64,000 bases of DNA, taken from the NCBI GenBank assembly GCA_958450325.1, contig OY288254.1, positions 37,959,077 through 38,023,076 of the forward strand, written 5' to 3'. The DNA comes from Agrostemma githago. Lineage: Eukaryota > Streptophyta > Magnoliopsida > Caryophyllales > Caryophyllaceae. The notes below the pieces were generated by a model. The model was not told where the DNA came from and ran no database searches. It saw nothing but the letters and a program-made list of their open reading frames with translations. The translations under genes were made by a program, and so were the position numbers. Shown piece by piece: positions 56,122 through 64,000 of the stretch. Each line of letters begins with the position of its first letter. The stretch's first letter is position 1.

Positions 56122-58739
56122 TGTGGACATGACGTAGGTCCACCCCGACGCGGCCACGCGCGGGTTTTGGGTTAGGCGAATGCACCTCCATATGAGAAGG
56201 ATCAAATTGAAATTTAAGTCGAAATGGAGTCGCCACCGAATTTTATGGTTATTCGGAACCATTCGAGCCCACTCTATATCGCCATGGTCCATACACAAAG
56301 TATGGCCCATTTCGGTTTGAGAGTTTATTGGGCTCGTCCCTTTGCATATCGATATAGATGCCGACTTGAGCGGTTAATCGTATATTGAATGACTCTCGTT
56401 GCCAATGGATTCGGACATCCGGAAACCACGGTTCTGAGTAAGGGGTGAGGGTACGTGTTGGGAAGCCCACTAAGGACACCCAACCCCGCCCGCACTTAGC
56501 GGCCTCTACTAGGACATCGTTTGACTTTTTAATATGCGCGTTAGTGATTCGGTGAAATGTTATGCAAACAGCGTTTTAGCTAAGCATGCGAATTAAATGT
56601 GAGCTATGTCAATTTAATGCATCTAATTTATTGTCGAAGTGGTTTAGCATGCGAGGGTTCATTTAAGAGCGGTAAAACGCAAATAAATAAAGCAAAGCAA
56701 AAATAATTCGATTACAAGTTACACGGGCGGAATACAACCCGGAATTCACAATACGGCGTACAATAAAATAGAACAACTGAAATATACAATTGAAATGACG
56801 AGCAATAATTATAAACGGACCCGTGTATAAACTAGACCGTGATTTTGTGTGGGTGGACGAACCTTAAATAATTACACATTATATTGCATGTTAATCAAGG
56901 GACGGAGGTTCGAGACCTAGACGTGGTGCTAGCACGATCTCGAACCTCGATGCCTTGTCCCGATTTATCACCTCGAGAAATTGAGTCTAAATTAATTTTA
57001 CATCGGATACGACTAAAGAGTCGTCGACATAAAATTAATAATGTGAGACCGTCGATCAAAATCGTCTAAGTGAAGTGATATGCATGAATTTTGGAAAAGC
57101 TACGTGATTAACTTTACACGTGTCGACTAAGTCGCTTTTAAAAAAGACGAGGCTCGAATGATATAAAAAAGAACTCTCGGTTTCTGGGCTGCAGGACCCA
57201 CTCGGTCGAGTCATGGCTGGACTCGGCCGAGTGCGTCCTGGAAGACGCTACTGCCCGTGGTTTAGGGTGCTACTCGATCGAGTAGCAGGTGTACTCGGTC
57301 GAGTGGCACCTGTACGAGTTGTGACTCGTTTGTTTTAATGTGTTTTAAATCGATGATTGGCCGAGTCAAATAAAAATATTGACGGATTTAGATTTAACTC
57401 GGTTTGTCGGTACTATAATCATGTCTTATATGATTATAATACCGTTATCGGAATTTTGTGAAAAAGGTTATTGTTAGATAAAAAATTTGATTAGTGACGG
57501 AATTGCGTCCCTCTACGTCACGACATCAATATTAATCTTTACGGATTATGCGACGTCGGTTTTCGTGTCAACGGGTTCCGTACTAATCTTTGAAATGGAT
57601 TCATACGCGTTCAACTACGAATGATCGGGATCGTGTTAATAAACGAACCTTAAAAAATATTCATCGTAGTCAAACGAGTTCGGATCCGAGTTTTGATATT
57701 ATTATATATATACACGGTACATACGATATTATAGTAAAATATAATAACGATGATTAAATGCGAAAAGTAAAATGTTAGTGTTAGTAAAAATGTCGTTACT
57801 ATCGACTAAATAAAATACTATAAGCGTAAACAAAAATATACGAATATATATATACAAGAAAGACGAGAAAAAAGAGGGAAGAAGGAGAAGTCGATGTTGA
57901 ATGTTACACCCTCAACCTACATGTTCTTGCTTCTCGGGATACGGTTCGTCAAATGGTGGCAATGGCACGGGAACGTCGAGATATGTAGGAGGAGTTGACG
58001 GTGTGTGTATGAGGTTTTGTATGGAGACGGATTTTAACGAGTTTTGCTCTCGAAGTGTGTATAAGCGTGATGATGTTTGAGGGCCGGATTATGGCTGAAA
58101 ATGAGAGGCTTTGGATGTGTAAAGTTGGCTGAAAATTTTGGTTGAGAAGTTCTTGTTTTGTGCTTAGGATTGACGGGTATTTATAGAGAGCATGATATAG
58201 GGTTACTCGACCGAGTGGCGCGGGTGCACTCGGTCGAGTGCTCTCGCGGATGCACCTGGACCGTTTTTGTGAGGCTCCACTCGATCGTGTGGTCAATCCA
58301 CTCGACCGAGTGGATCAATTAGGCCGTGCTAAATCGGGAAGGATTGGTCTTGATTTGCTCTTGATTGATTGTGGTTGATTTTGAATGATTTGGGATGATT
58401 TTGGCTGATTTTCGAACCTGGTGCATGTTTCGAGAATGCACCCGGTCGTTCTTTGTGTCGGGTTTGTCTTGACCGGGTTTTGACCCGGTCGCTAAAAGAC
58501 GGGAATTATTTTTGGTGTCGGTTTTGGCCCAAATTAGTCTTGTTTGACTCGGAATGACCCACTGGGCCTGGTTTTGAGGTTGGTTTTGTGAGATTTATAT
58601 CCCGTTAAAAGCCCATGCCGGACATTACTGATTTCGAGCCCGTATCCGAGCGCGTTAGAGCACGTTAGCGTCCGATCATCATCGGGTGTTTTTTGGAGAC
58701 TACCATAGACACCTGGCGGTCAAAATTTGGGTGTCTACA
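56122..58739 (-). mobile_element. 5' LTR of the gag-only element
   Basis: 2618 bp, the same length as the left LTR, reading TGTAGACACC... from 58739 on the minus strand. Differences from the left LTR are scattered single substitutions and 1-bp indels (for example near 56236, 56301 and 57655). It contains the promoter block at 58177-58313, the second palindrome cluster at about 57200-57305 and one copy of the 25-bp motif near 58031. Confidence 0.93.
58177..58313 (-). promoter_or_regulatory. TATA box and palindrome cluster driving the gag-only element
   Basis: Minus-strand TCTATAAATACCC at about 58174-58187 is followed upstream by ACTCGACCGAGT, CACTCGGTCGAGTG, CCACTCGATCGTGTGG and CCACTCGACCGAGTGG within 58205-58313. 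As the 5' LTR copy this is the block expected to start transcription leftwards. Confidence 0.6.
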
Positions 58740-58744
58740 CCATC

Positions 58745-59340
58745 ATGTACCTCTTCCAAGACTCTCTCGGATTGGTTTTTGTTTATGCACCTAAGGAGGG
58801 TTCCTTGTGGGGTTCGTTTGTATAGTAGTCCTTGATTCAGGACATAGTGGGTGGCTTGTATTCGTAGGGCTCTTTTGTTCTTGGTGTTGGTGTTGGGCGG
58901 ATATGACCCGTGGGTTTTAAAGTCTAGGATTGTTTTGTACTAAGGTTCTTCGGGGGCATCGTCGGTTTCGAGGTTATGGACGTAGGCCTGTTGTTCGCTT
59001 CTCTCTATGCAAATAAGCATAGAGAAAAGGTGATCGGGCATGTTTATCAGTGAGGCTAGTTTGGATAATGCGTCAACGAATTGGTTTTCTTCGCGGGGTA
59101 TGTGTATGAAGTAAATTTCGGTGAATTCCCGGGACATTGTTTCCACTTTGGTTTGGTATGGAGTTAGGCTTTTGCTATAGACCTTCTAGTTTCCCGTGGC
59201 TTGGTCGAATACTAGGGATGAATAGGGTTTTTACCTCCTAGAGATATGACTGCTTTTAGACCTATTAGGCAGACTTTGTATTTGGTTATGTTGGGGAAGT
59301 TTAGTTGGAGGGAGGTTCGTTCGTTGCGAGCTTATTATTG
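58745..59340 (-). pseudogene. pol: Tat/Ogre pol, archaeal-type RNase H and start of integrase, degenerate
   Basis: Minus-strand reading gives LNFPNITKYKVCLIGLKAVIS and LVFDQATGN (RNase H core). Next come VETMSREFTEIYFIHIPREE and FVDALSKLAS, the end of the additional RNase H domain that marks the Tat lineage. A linker leads into the integrase start (LNQGLLYKR, then RVLEEVHD) at the insertion site. It continues at 48215. An in-frame TAG follows GN where a Trp is usual (about 59187), another TAG occurs where a Trp is likely (about 58938) and at least one frameshift lies near 59215. Upstream of 59340 no RT or first RNase H is recognisable. Confidence 0.82.
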
Positions 59341-59674
59341 CTTGGTTAGGGAATCGATGACGGGTCGATCCTAAGGTTGTTGTTCCCGATCTCCTTTTTT
59401 AGGGGGAATTTAAGTGGGTCGTTTGTTATAGCTCTTGCGTTTTAATCATTTGTCATCGATAATTGGCATAAAGTCGAGTTTTGTAAGCGTTTAGAGTAAA
59501 CTGTTGAAAGAAGGTTAAGCGATTGTCGAGGCATGTTTGTAAAGGAAAAGAGTTGTTTTATTGATAATATAGTAGGCGGGCTAGATGCCCGTGATTAAGT
59601 TTGAGGGAGGTGGAGGACATGTCCCTTCTCACCTCCCTGGACTTATAAAAGACATTTATTACTATTATTTTAGT
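59341..59674. other. Deletion junction zone, nothing recognised
   Basis: Between the gag tail and the second RNase H one expects more than 2 kb of protease, RT and RNase H. Only about 330 bp of AT-rich sequence is present, with no recognisable motif in any frame, so an internal deletion has probably occurred here. Confidence 0.55.
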
Positions 59675-60310
59675 CTAGGCCCTAAGATGAATTAGACTCT
59701 GACTCGGGTGCGGACTTGCTGGCTTCGGTAGGCGTCTTGGTGTCTTCGTACTCAGGGTACGGCCCAAATTTATCTTCCTGGATGAGGTGGCGAACTTGCT
59801 GCCTAAATGGCTAAATTCACGACATTCGCTAATGTCATGCCCTCGGCCTTGGTGGTACCGACACCATTTGTTACCATTCCAATGTGTCGACCTCTTGTCG
59901 GTAGGCAGATCAGGTGTCAGACTCAGAGGATAGAGTAGCCTGTCAGATATTAGCATGGTTAGGGCCCGATCGTGGGATAGCCCAAGGTGCTCTAGTACCC
60001 GGAGACCCCATTCCTCGGAGATGTCCGTTAAGAAGCGGGTGGGTCTTTTTGTTAGTAGTGCGGTTTTTACTACCTACGTTTTTATTAACCCCTCGATTTT
60101 ATCTTTTACCAAAGTACAAGATTCCGTATCATGGCTGTTGCCCCTGTGGTAGTAGCAGTACTTTCCTTTGGACCAGTGATGAGACCTATGTTTAAGCGGG
60201 GGGTCGGCCATTGGCCCTATGGGTCGTAGGAGGCGAAGGGACGTTAATCTTCGGAGTGCAGCTGCATAGCTGACCCCGATTTGGGTGAACTTCTTCTTGG
60301 GTTCGATAGT
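59675..60310 (-). pseudogene. Gag 3' extension: two further zinc-knuckle-like repeats, same frame after TAG
   Basis: This continues the reading frame of the 579-codon gag after its TAG (60311-60313). Repeat 2 reads FTQIGVSYAAALRRL ... DPPLKHRSHHW ... YCYYHRGNSHDTESC (zinc-like part about 60116-60164) and ends at a second TAG near 60076. Repeat 3, still in frame, reads LGLSHDRALTML ... LPTDKRSTHW ... WCRYHQGRGHDISEC (about 59819-59870) and ends at TAG 59675-59677. Both align with the zinc-knuckle segment of the main gag. No frameshift separates the three. It may be decayed coding sequence, or stop-separated domains read through at low level; I favour decay. Confidence 0.7.
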
Positions 60311-62050
60311 CTAGGGTGAGCCTACGCCCTCCCCCTTCATCGATCCGTTGCATGGGGAAACGTGGTGTTTGGGAGGTTTTTCGAGTCTTTCCTCGATATG
60401 GGCTATCCTAGTCTCAATCCTCAAGAGTATGGGGTGTATTTGTGAAACTAGGAGGGCTAGGCTGTCGATAGTTGTTGCGAGGTCGAGGGGTATGGGCTCT
60501 GGATGGGTGTCTGGTTCATCCTCGATGTTCAGGACTTCTTCTCCTAGGGGGACAAGGTGGGAGCAGTCAATAGTGTCATCGAAGATGGCGTGGACACTAA
60601 AGGGGTTCGTAGTATTATTGGGTTTCTCAGGTGGGGTGGGGTGGGGGGGGGGAGGGGGGGAGATTGTCCCGTTTTCAATCATGTCTTGTATAGTATGTTT
60701 GAGCCGAAAACATGATTCGGTGTCGTGGCCTTTGCCACGATGGTATTGGCAGTACTTATTACCGTCCCACGTTTTTGCCCTCTTGTCTGCGGGCGGGTCC
60801 GTAGTAGGACCTATAAGTTCGAGTTTTCCTTGCTCGGTCAATCTTTTTAAGGCTTCGGTGTATGTGATGCCTAGTTTGGAAAATGTTCTAGGGGTGAAAT
60901 TTGTTCTTCCCCGGGTAGTTGGTTCAACTAGGTGTACTTCTTCGGTTTTGTTATTCCCATAAGACCGGGTTCCTGTAAAAGTGGTCGGCCCATGATAGCC
61001 TTTCTCCATTATTTTGGAGAATACCCCCTTTTTCATATCATCCTCTAGACGTATGCCCAAAGTGGATAACTCCTTGAAGGTGTGGATGTTTTGGTACCTA
61101 AGATGGGAGGCATAAGCTGTCCTAAGGTTATTGACGAATTTTTTCACTAGAGTGGCTTCGTCCGGACGGTTTATTAGTTGGGTACTGACCCTCCTCCATC
61201 TAGTCAAAAATTCAGAGAAGCCTTCCTTCTCATTCTGGGAGAGGGCTTCGAGGCTCCTAATGGTGACTTGTGTTTCGGCGTTATCCGCGTATTGTTTTGC
61301 GAACTCTATGGAGATATCATCCCAGGTGGATACCTTCTTAGGTTCAAGTGAATAGAACCACGATCGTGGTGTGTCTCCTAGGGATGAGGGAAATATCCTA
61401 GTGAAGAGGCTAGGCTTGACCCCTTTAATGGCCATGTAATCCTTAAAGGCTCTGATGTGGTTGAGGGGGTTCTCTGTTTCTTTGAACTTAGGTATGTCAG
61501 CTAGGGAGAACTTCTCGGGTAATTGGTCATTCACCATTTCGAATTTCCTATGATTTTCGAGGTGGACGTTGTTTCCTTGGTTCAGGCGCATCTGGCTTTC
61601 GAGGAAATCTATGCAGTTCATGGCGGATTGGAGGGTGTCATCTTGAGGTGGGATAACGGGATCGCTTGTGATGAGGCCGACGAGTGCCCCACCTAGCGGG
61701 GTAGAATTTAAAAGGGCCTCGTTGAGGACCCGGGTGTGGTGTTCATTGAAGGCCTTATCTTCCAAGTGGCCTAGGAGAGAGTATATGCTATTTACGGATG
61801 CGTTCACCGTGATAACGGTGGCTTGTAAATCCCGGATTAGGTCAGCTAGGGCTCCTATGGTGTTGTCTGCGGATTGCTCGGCGTTATCCCCACTGTGGTT
61901 GCTTGCGTCCACGCTTGAATCCCCCGTCATGACTGTGGAAAGGCGATTTTGGTGAGAGTGAGTTTTGCCAGACGTTCTAGGGACTCGAGGAATGCCCGTA
62001 GTTGAGCGACGCGGAAATGAGACCCTTGACTCGCATGTGTGTGCGGTCAA
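60311..62050 (-). CDS. gag: Tat/Ogre-type Gag, 579 codons
   Basis: The frame runs from ATG 62048-62050 to TAG 60311-60313. The true start may be the Met at codon 41 (MTGDSSVDASN, about 61930), because the first 40 residues are basic and low in conservation. The gag core spans about residues 165-345 (NNVHLENHRKF, NHIRAFKDYMAIKGVK, RSWFYSLEPKK, EGFSEFLTRWRRVS, LRYQNI). A CX3HX4HX4C-like knuckle (YCQYHRGKGHDTESC) lies at about 432-446, followed by a proline-rich stretch and a C-terminal helix. It is intact although pol is destroyed, and it is homologous to the 293-aa gag of the nested element. Two more knuckle repeats follow in the same frame after the stop. Confidence 0.85.
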   Translation of the reverse strand: MTAHTCESRVSFPRRSTTGIPRVPRTSGKTHSHQNRLSTVMTGDSSVDASNHSGDNAEQSADNTIGALADLIRDLQATVITVNASVNSIYSLLGHLEDKAFNEHHTRVLNEALLNSTPLGGALVGLITSDPVIPPQDDTLQSAMNCIDFLESQMRLNQGNNVHLENHRKFEMVNDQLPEKFSLADIPKFKETENPLNHIRAFKDYMAIKGVKPSLFTRIFPSSLGDTPRSWFYSLEPKKVSTWDDISIEFAKQYADNAETQVTIRSLEALSQNEKEGFSEFLTRWRRVSTQLINRPDEATLVKKFVNNLRTAYASHLRYQNIHTFKELSTLGIRLEDDMKKGVFSKIMEKGYHGPTTFTGTRSYGNNKTEEVHLVEPTTRGRTNFTPRTFSKLGITYTEALKRLTEQGKLELIGPTTDPPADKRAKTWDGNKYCQYHRGKGHDTESCFRLKHTIQDMIENGTISPPPPPHPTPPEKPNNTTNPFSVHAIFDDTIDCSHLVPLGEEVLNIEDEPDTHPEPIPLDLATTIDSLALLVSQIHPILLRIETRIAHIEERLEKPPKHHVSPCNGSMKGEGVGSP

Positions 62051-63570
62051 TGACTTAGGGATTCAGGTGCTTTAGACTCTTGGTGTATTCGGCGAGACGC
62101 CTAATGAATTTATGTCTCTGTATCGAGACGATTTGACATAAACCTCGGAGGTCAGGTTTAAAGATGACTTCTCAAAATGAGACGACCCAAAATGTAAGAC
62201 CTCGAGTAGAGGTGATCCTAGTAACTAACACAGACAGTTAATCACATGGTTGCACGACGTAAGAAGTTGATCGCGATCCCGGCTCAGGATCAAAGATTTT
62301 TTTTTTTCGAAAACGACCAATACCCGCAAAAAAAAGTGTTATTTAAAAAAAAAAACGATTTTGTAAAATTAGGGTGACGATGGTGTGGTGACATCGTTTG
62401 TGATGTAAAAATGTGTTGCTATGTGCGTGCGACGGGAATCCGGCGATAGCAAAAGTGTAAATGTATTTTTTGAAAGGAACATGGTTCTTAGGGGAACCAA
62501 TTTTTAAGATGATGACGTGATGCTTTTATCGAGACTACTATTAATTAGCTAGCTCGATACTTGCGGTTCATACGGTGCTCGTGGTAGAGCGTGAAGCTTA
62601 ATGATGGTGTTTTAAAGGTGTGACTAAATCCTTATTAAGGGATTTAGGTGGTGAATAGTGTTTTTAGAAAAGTTTTTTTTTTCTTTTATAAAAACCTAGC
62701 TCCCCACGTTCGTTGGTTGCGTTGACTAGCATTTAACGGTGGGGAATGATGTGTTGTAAAAAATGTTTCTAGAATGTAACCGTTTTGGATTCCTTGACTT
62801 CATTAATTGAAGTTTCGGTTGTGTTAACGGTATGTGTGTAAAAAAAATTTTATTTGAAAATAAGAATGTAACCGTTTGGTGTACCTTGGTCCCATTGATA
62901 GGGAGTCTCGGTGGCATTAACAGTATTTGTTGTTGACGGGTTTTACTTTGGCCTAAGGTGATGGCACTAAAAATATACATTTATTATTTTTTGAAAGTGG
63001 TGAGTATAAAATTTGCCATGATAACGGTGTCTAAAAATTGCTTTTCCCTTTTTAGAAATCATGATTTGACCGGAGTATCGGCGTTTAAAAGGTCGTTTTG
63101 AAAAGCTGAGGTATTTTTCGAAAACGGAATTGGGTGCGGTTGAATATGTTGGCGTGGTTGGATCCAGATTTTTAGTGTTTTATTTGGGTTGGATTGTTCA
63201 AACACGCTACACATAACTAGGAATGCATACACTCATGCAGGATGCAGACACGGGTAGGCTAGGCTAGGCTACCGCCCACGAATAGTCTTTACTTAGGCAT
63301 TGACAATTATCTGGGGAGATAAGTGTCATACCGTCCGTTCGGAACTATCCGTTTAGTATTCCCGCGAGGTACGCGTTAGGCGGTCGGAGCGTCAATCGAG
63401 GATCTCTCCGCGTGTCCCTAAGGATCTTACTGCGAAGAGGTCGAATGGTCCTGATATCGGTTAGGGTGGGTTTTTAAGGCCAAAACCTGTAGTGACCACA
63501 ACTAGGAACTAAGAAATGAGCTTCATTGACCTCGTTCAAGTTACACCACCACTGGAAATTTGTTTCCAAA
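62051..63570 (-). other. 5' leader of the Tat/Ogre element
   Basis: About 1.5 kb between PBS and gag without a convincing ORF. It contains T/A homopolymers (62297-62310, 62342-62352) and two ~91-bp related units, starting AGAATGTAACCGTTTTGG (62771) and AGAATGTAACCGTTTGGTG (62863) and each ending in a GTTAACGGTAT/ATTAACAGTAT segment. A small GGCTA repeat lies near 63247-63262. Confidence 0.6.
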
Positions 63571-63588
63571 TCCCCAGCGGAGTCGCCA
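63571..63588 (-). other. Primer binding site of the Tat/Ogre element
   Basis: Minus-strand TGGCGACTCCGCTGGGGA, identical to the PBS of the nested gag-only element, located just inside the 5' LTR edge. It fixes the orientation and the LTR boundary. Confidence 0.85.
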
Positions 63589-63591
63589 AAC

Positions 63592-64000
63592 TATGGACGT
63601 CCGTCTGCACCGCCCGGCGCCCCGCGCGTGCCCGCGTGGGACCGACCTGGTTTTCCAACATGTGGCGGCGGCCACCCACGCGGCCCCCTTCCGGTCGGGG
63701 GCCGGTCCGATCTCGCGTACGGGGCGATGTGTCCGACCTCGATTCGGATGAAGATCCAGACTTGTACTAGACGGGTGCGGGCACCCGTGTTTCCGTTTGG
63801 AATCGATCGAGTCGTGGTTGTAAATGATTAAAGGCCGATATGTTTGGTAAGGTGATCTTCTTAGTGAACTGAATTCGTTGCCGATTTGTGGAGTCGCCAC
63901 CGAGTCAATTATGGGGACTCGGAAACTGTTCAAGTCAACTTTGACCTTTAGCCGGCTCAAAGCTGAGGGGCATAGGACCTAAAGATAAAGCTTGTACCCT
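63592..64000 (-). mobile_element. 5' LTR of the Tat/Ogre element, first part (runs off the window)
   Basis: Plus-strand sequence begins TATGGACGTCCG, aligned with TGTGGACATGACG of the related gag-only LTR, so a terminal TG may have mutated to TA. From 63777 it matches the 3' LTR from 42619 onwards. The first ~185 bp are GC-rich and have no counterpart in the truncated 3' LTR. The ORFs in this stretch (63516-63960) are incidental. Confidence 0.75.

Larger units (their letters stand above)
48216..58739 (-). mobile_element. Complete gag-only LTR retrotransposon (TR-GAG-like, Tat-related), 10,524 bp
   Basis: Two 2618-bp LTRs flank a 5288-bp internal region. The target duplication CCATC is perfect (48211-48215 and 58740-58744). 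The PBS (56101-56118) is next to the right LTR, and a PPT-like GTGGGGGCTC (minus strand, about 50835-50845) is next to the left LTR. The only retroelement protein is one gag ORF; no protease, RT, RNase H or integrase is seen. The LTRs show about two dozen differences by eye, so insertion is recent. The PBS, LTR start (TGTAGACACC) and gag are shared with the surrounding Tat element, which suggests a non-autonomous relative depending on Tat enzymes. It split the host element's integrase between VHD and GEC codons. Confidence 0.93.
42619..64000 (-). mobile_element. Decayed Tat/Ogre-lineage Ty3/gypsy element with nested insertions (runs off the right edge)
   Basis: The minus-strand order is 5' LTR (63592 onwards), PBS (63571-63588), leader, gag (62050-59675), deleted protease-RT-RNase H, second archaeal-type RNase H and integrase (59340-58745 and 48215-47169), a 3' non-coding region with tandem repeats, and a truncated 3' LTR (44307-42619). 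The second RNase H plus this PBS and layout point to the Tat/Ogre lineage. Inserted into it are a solo Athila-like LTR, a Mutator-like MITE and a complete gag-only element. Many stops and frameshifts show it is old and inactive. Its 3' LTR lacks the last ~185 bp, where the tandem array abuts. Confidence 0.82.

Noticed and set aside
60348..60962. 204-codon plus-strand ORF
   Set aside because: It is antisense to the well-supported gag; it is a shadow frame with a G-run-coded glycine stretch.
63516..63960. Overlapping GC-rich ORFs at the right edge
   Set aside because: They cover the PBS and LTR start of the Tat element; GC-rich composition keeps several frames open.

Overview
The window is intergenic DNA of a flowering plant and consists almost entirely of nested LTR retrotransposons. 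The evidence is Athila- and Tat/Ogre-type Ty3/gypsy gag-pol remnants, plant-type primer binding sites, Stowaway and Mutator-like MITEs, and a T-rich plant-style intron. I see no rRNA, tRNA, CRISPR or bacterial-type genes. The species cannot be fixed; a eudicot is likely, and a Caryophyllales plant is only a weak guess.

Layout. (1) 1-5982, minus strand: the 5' half of an Athila-lineage element (5' LTR 4589-5982, Asp-tRNA-type PBS, gag, protease, start of RT). Its gag is split by a 1638-bp solo LTR (2522-4159) with a perfect 5-bp target duplication. (2) 5983-8043, plus strand: two pieces of a plant mobile-domain/DUF7745-like gene family. One is a coiled-coil C-terminus cut by the Athila LTR. 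The other is a TATA-box promoter with an N-terminal exon, an intron and a second exon that is cut by the next unit. (3) 8044-42618: a head-to-tail array of about 6.3-kb units, read as LTR-int-LTR-int-LTR-int-LTR-int-LTR-int-LTR (six LTRs, five internal domains). It belongs to one non-coding LTR retrotransposon (LARD type) with LTRs of about 3.2 kb, an initiator-Met-type PBS and a PPT, and no gag-pol. (4) 42619-64000, minus strand: a decayed Tat/Ogre-lineage element. It has a truncated 3' LTR, a tandem-repeat 3' region, a defective integrase, a second (archaeal-type) RNase H, a gag with in-frame stops, a leader, a PBS and the start of the 5' LTR. Protease, RT and the first RNase H are missing. 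Nested in it are a solo Athila-like LTR (44790-46235), a Mutator-like MITE (46498-47100) and a complete 10,524-bp gag-only element (48216-58739) with 2618-bp LTRs about 99% identical.

How the parts relate. The gag-only element shares PBS, LTR-end motif, TATA context, 3' conserved motif and a homologous gag with the Tat element around it, so it looks like a non-autonomous relative mobilised in trans. The array also lacks coding capacity and would have needed enzymes from an autonomous relative. The most unusual items are the six-LTR tandem array with its mosaic LTR alleles, the clusters of short palindromes just upstream of TATA boxes in several different LTR families, and the three successive zinc-knuckle-like motifs in the Tat gag frame, separated by two TAG codons.
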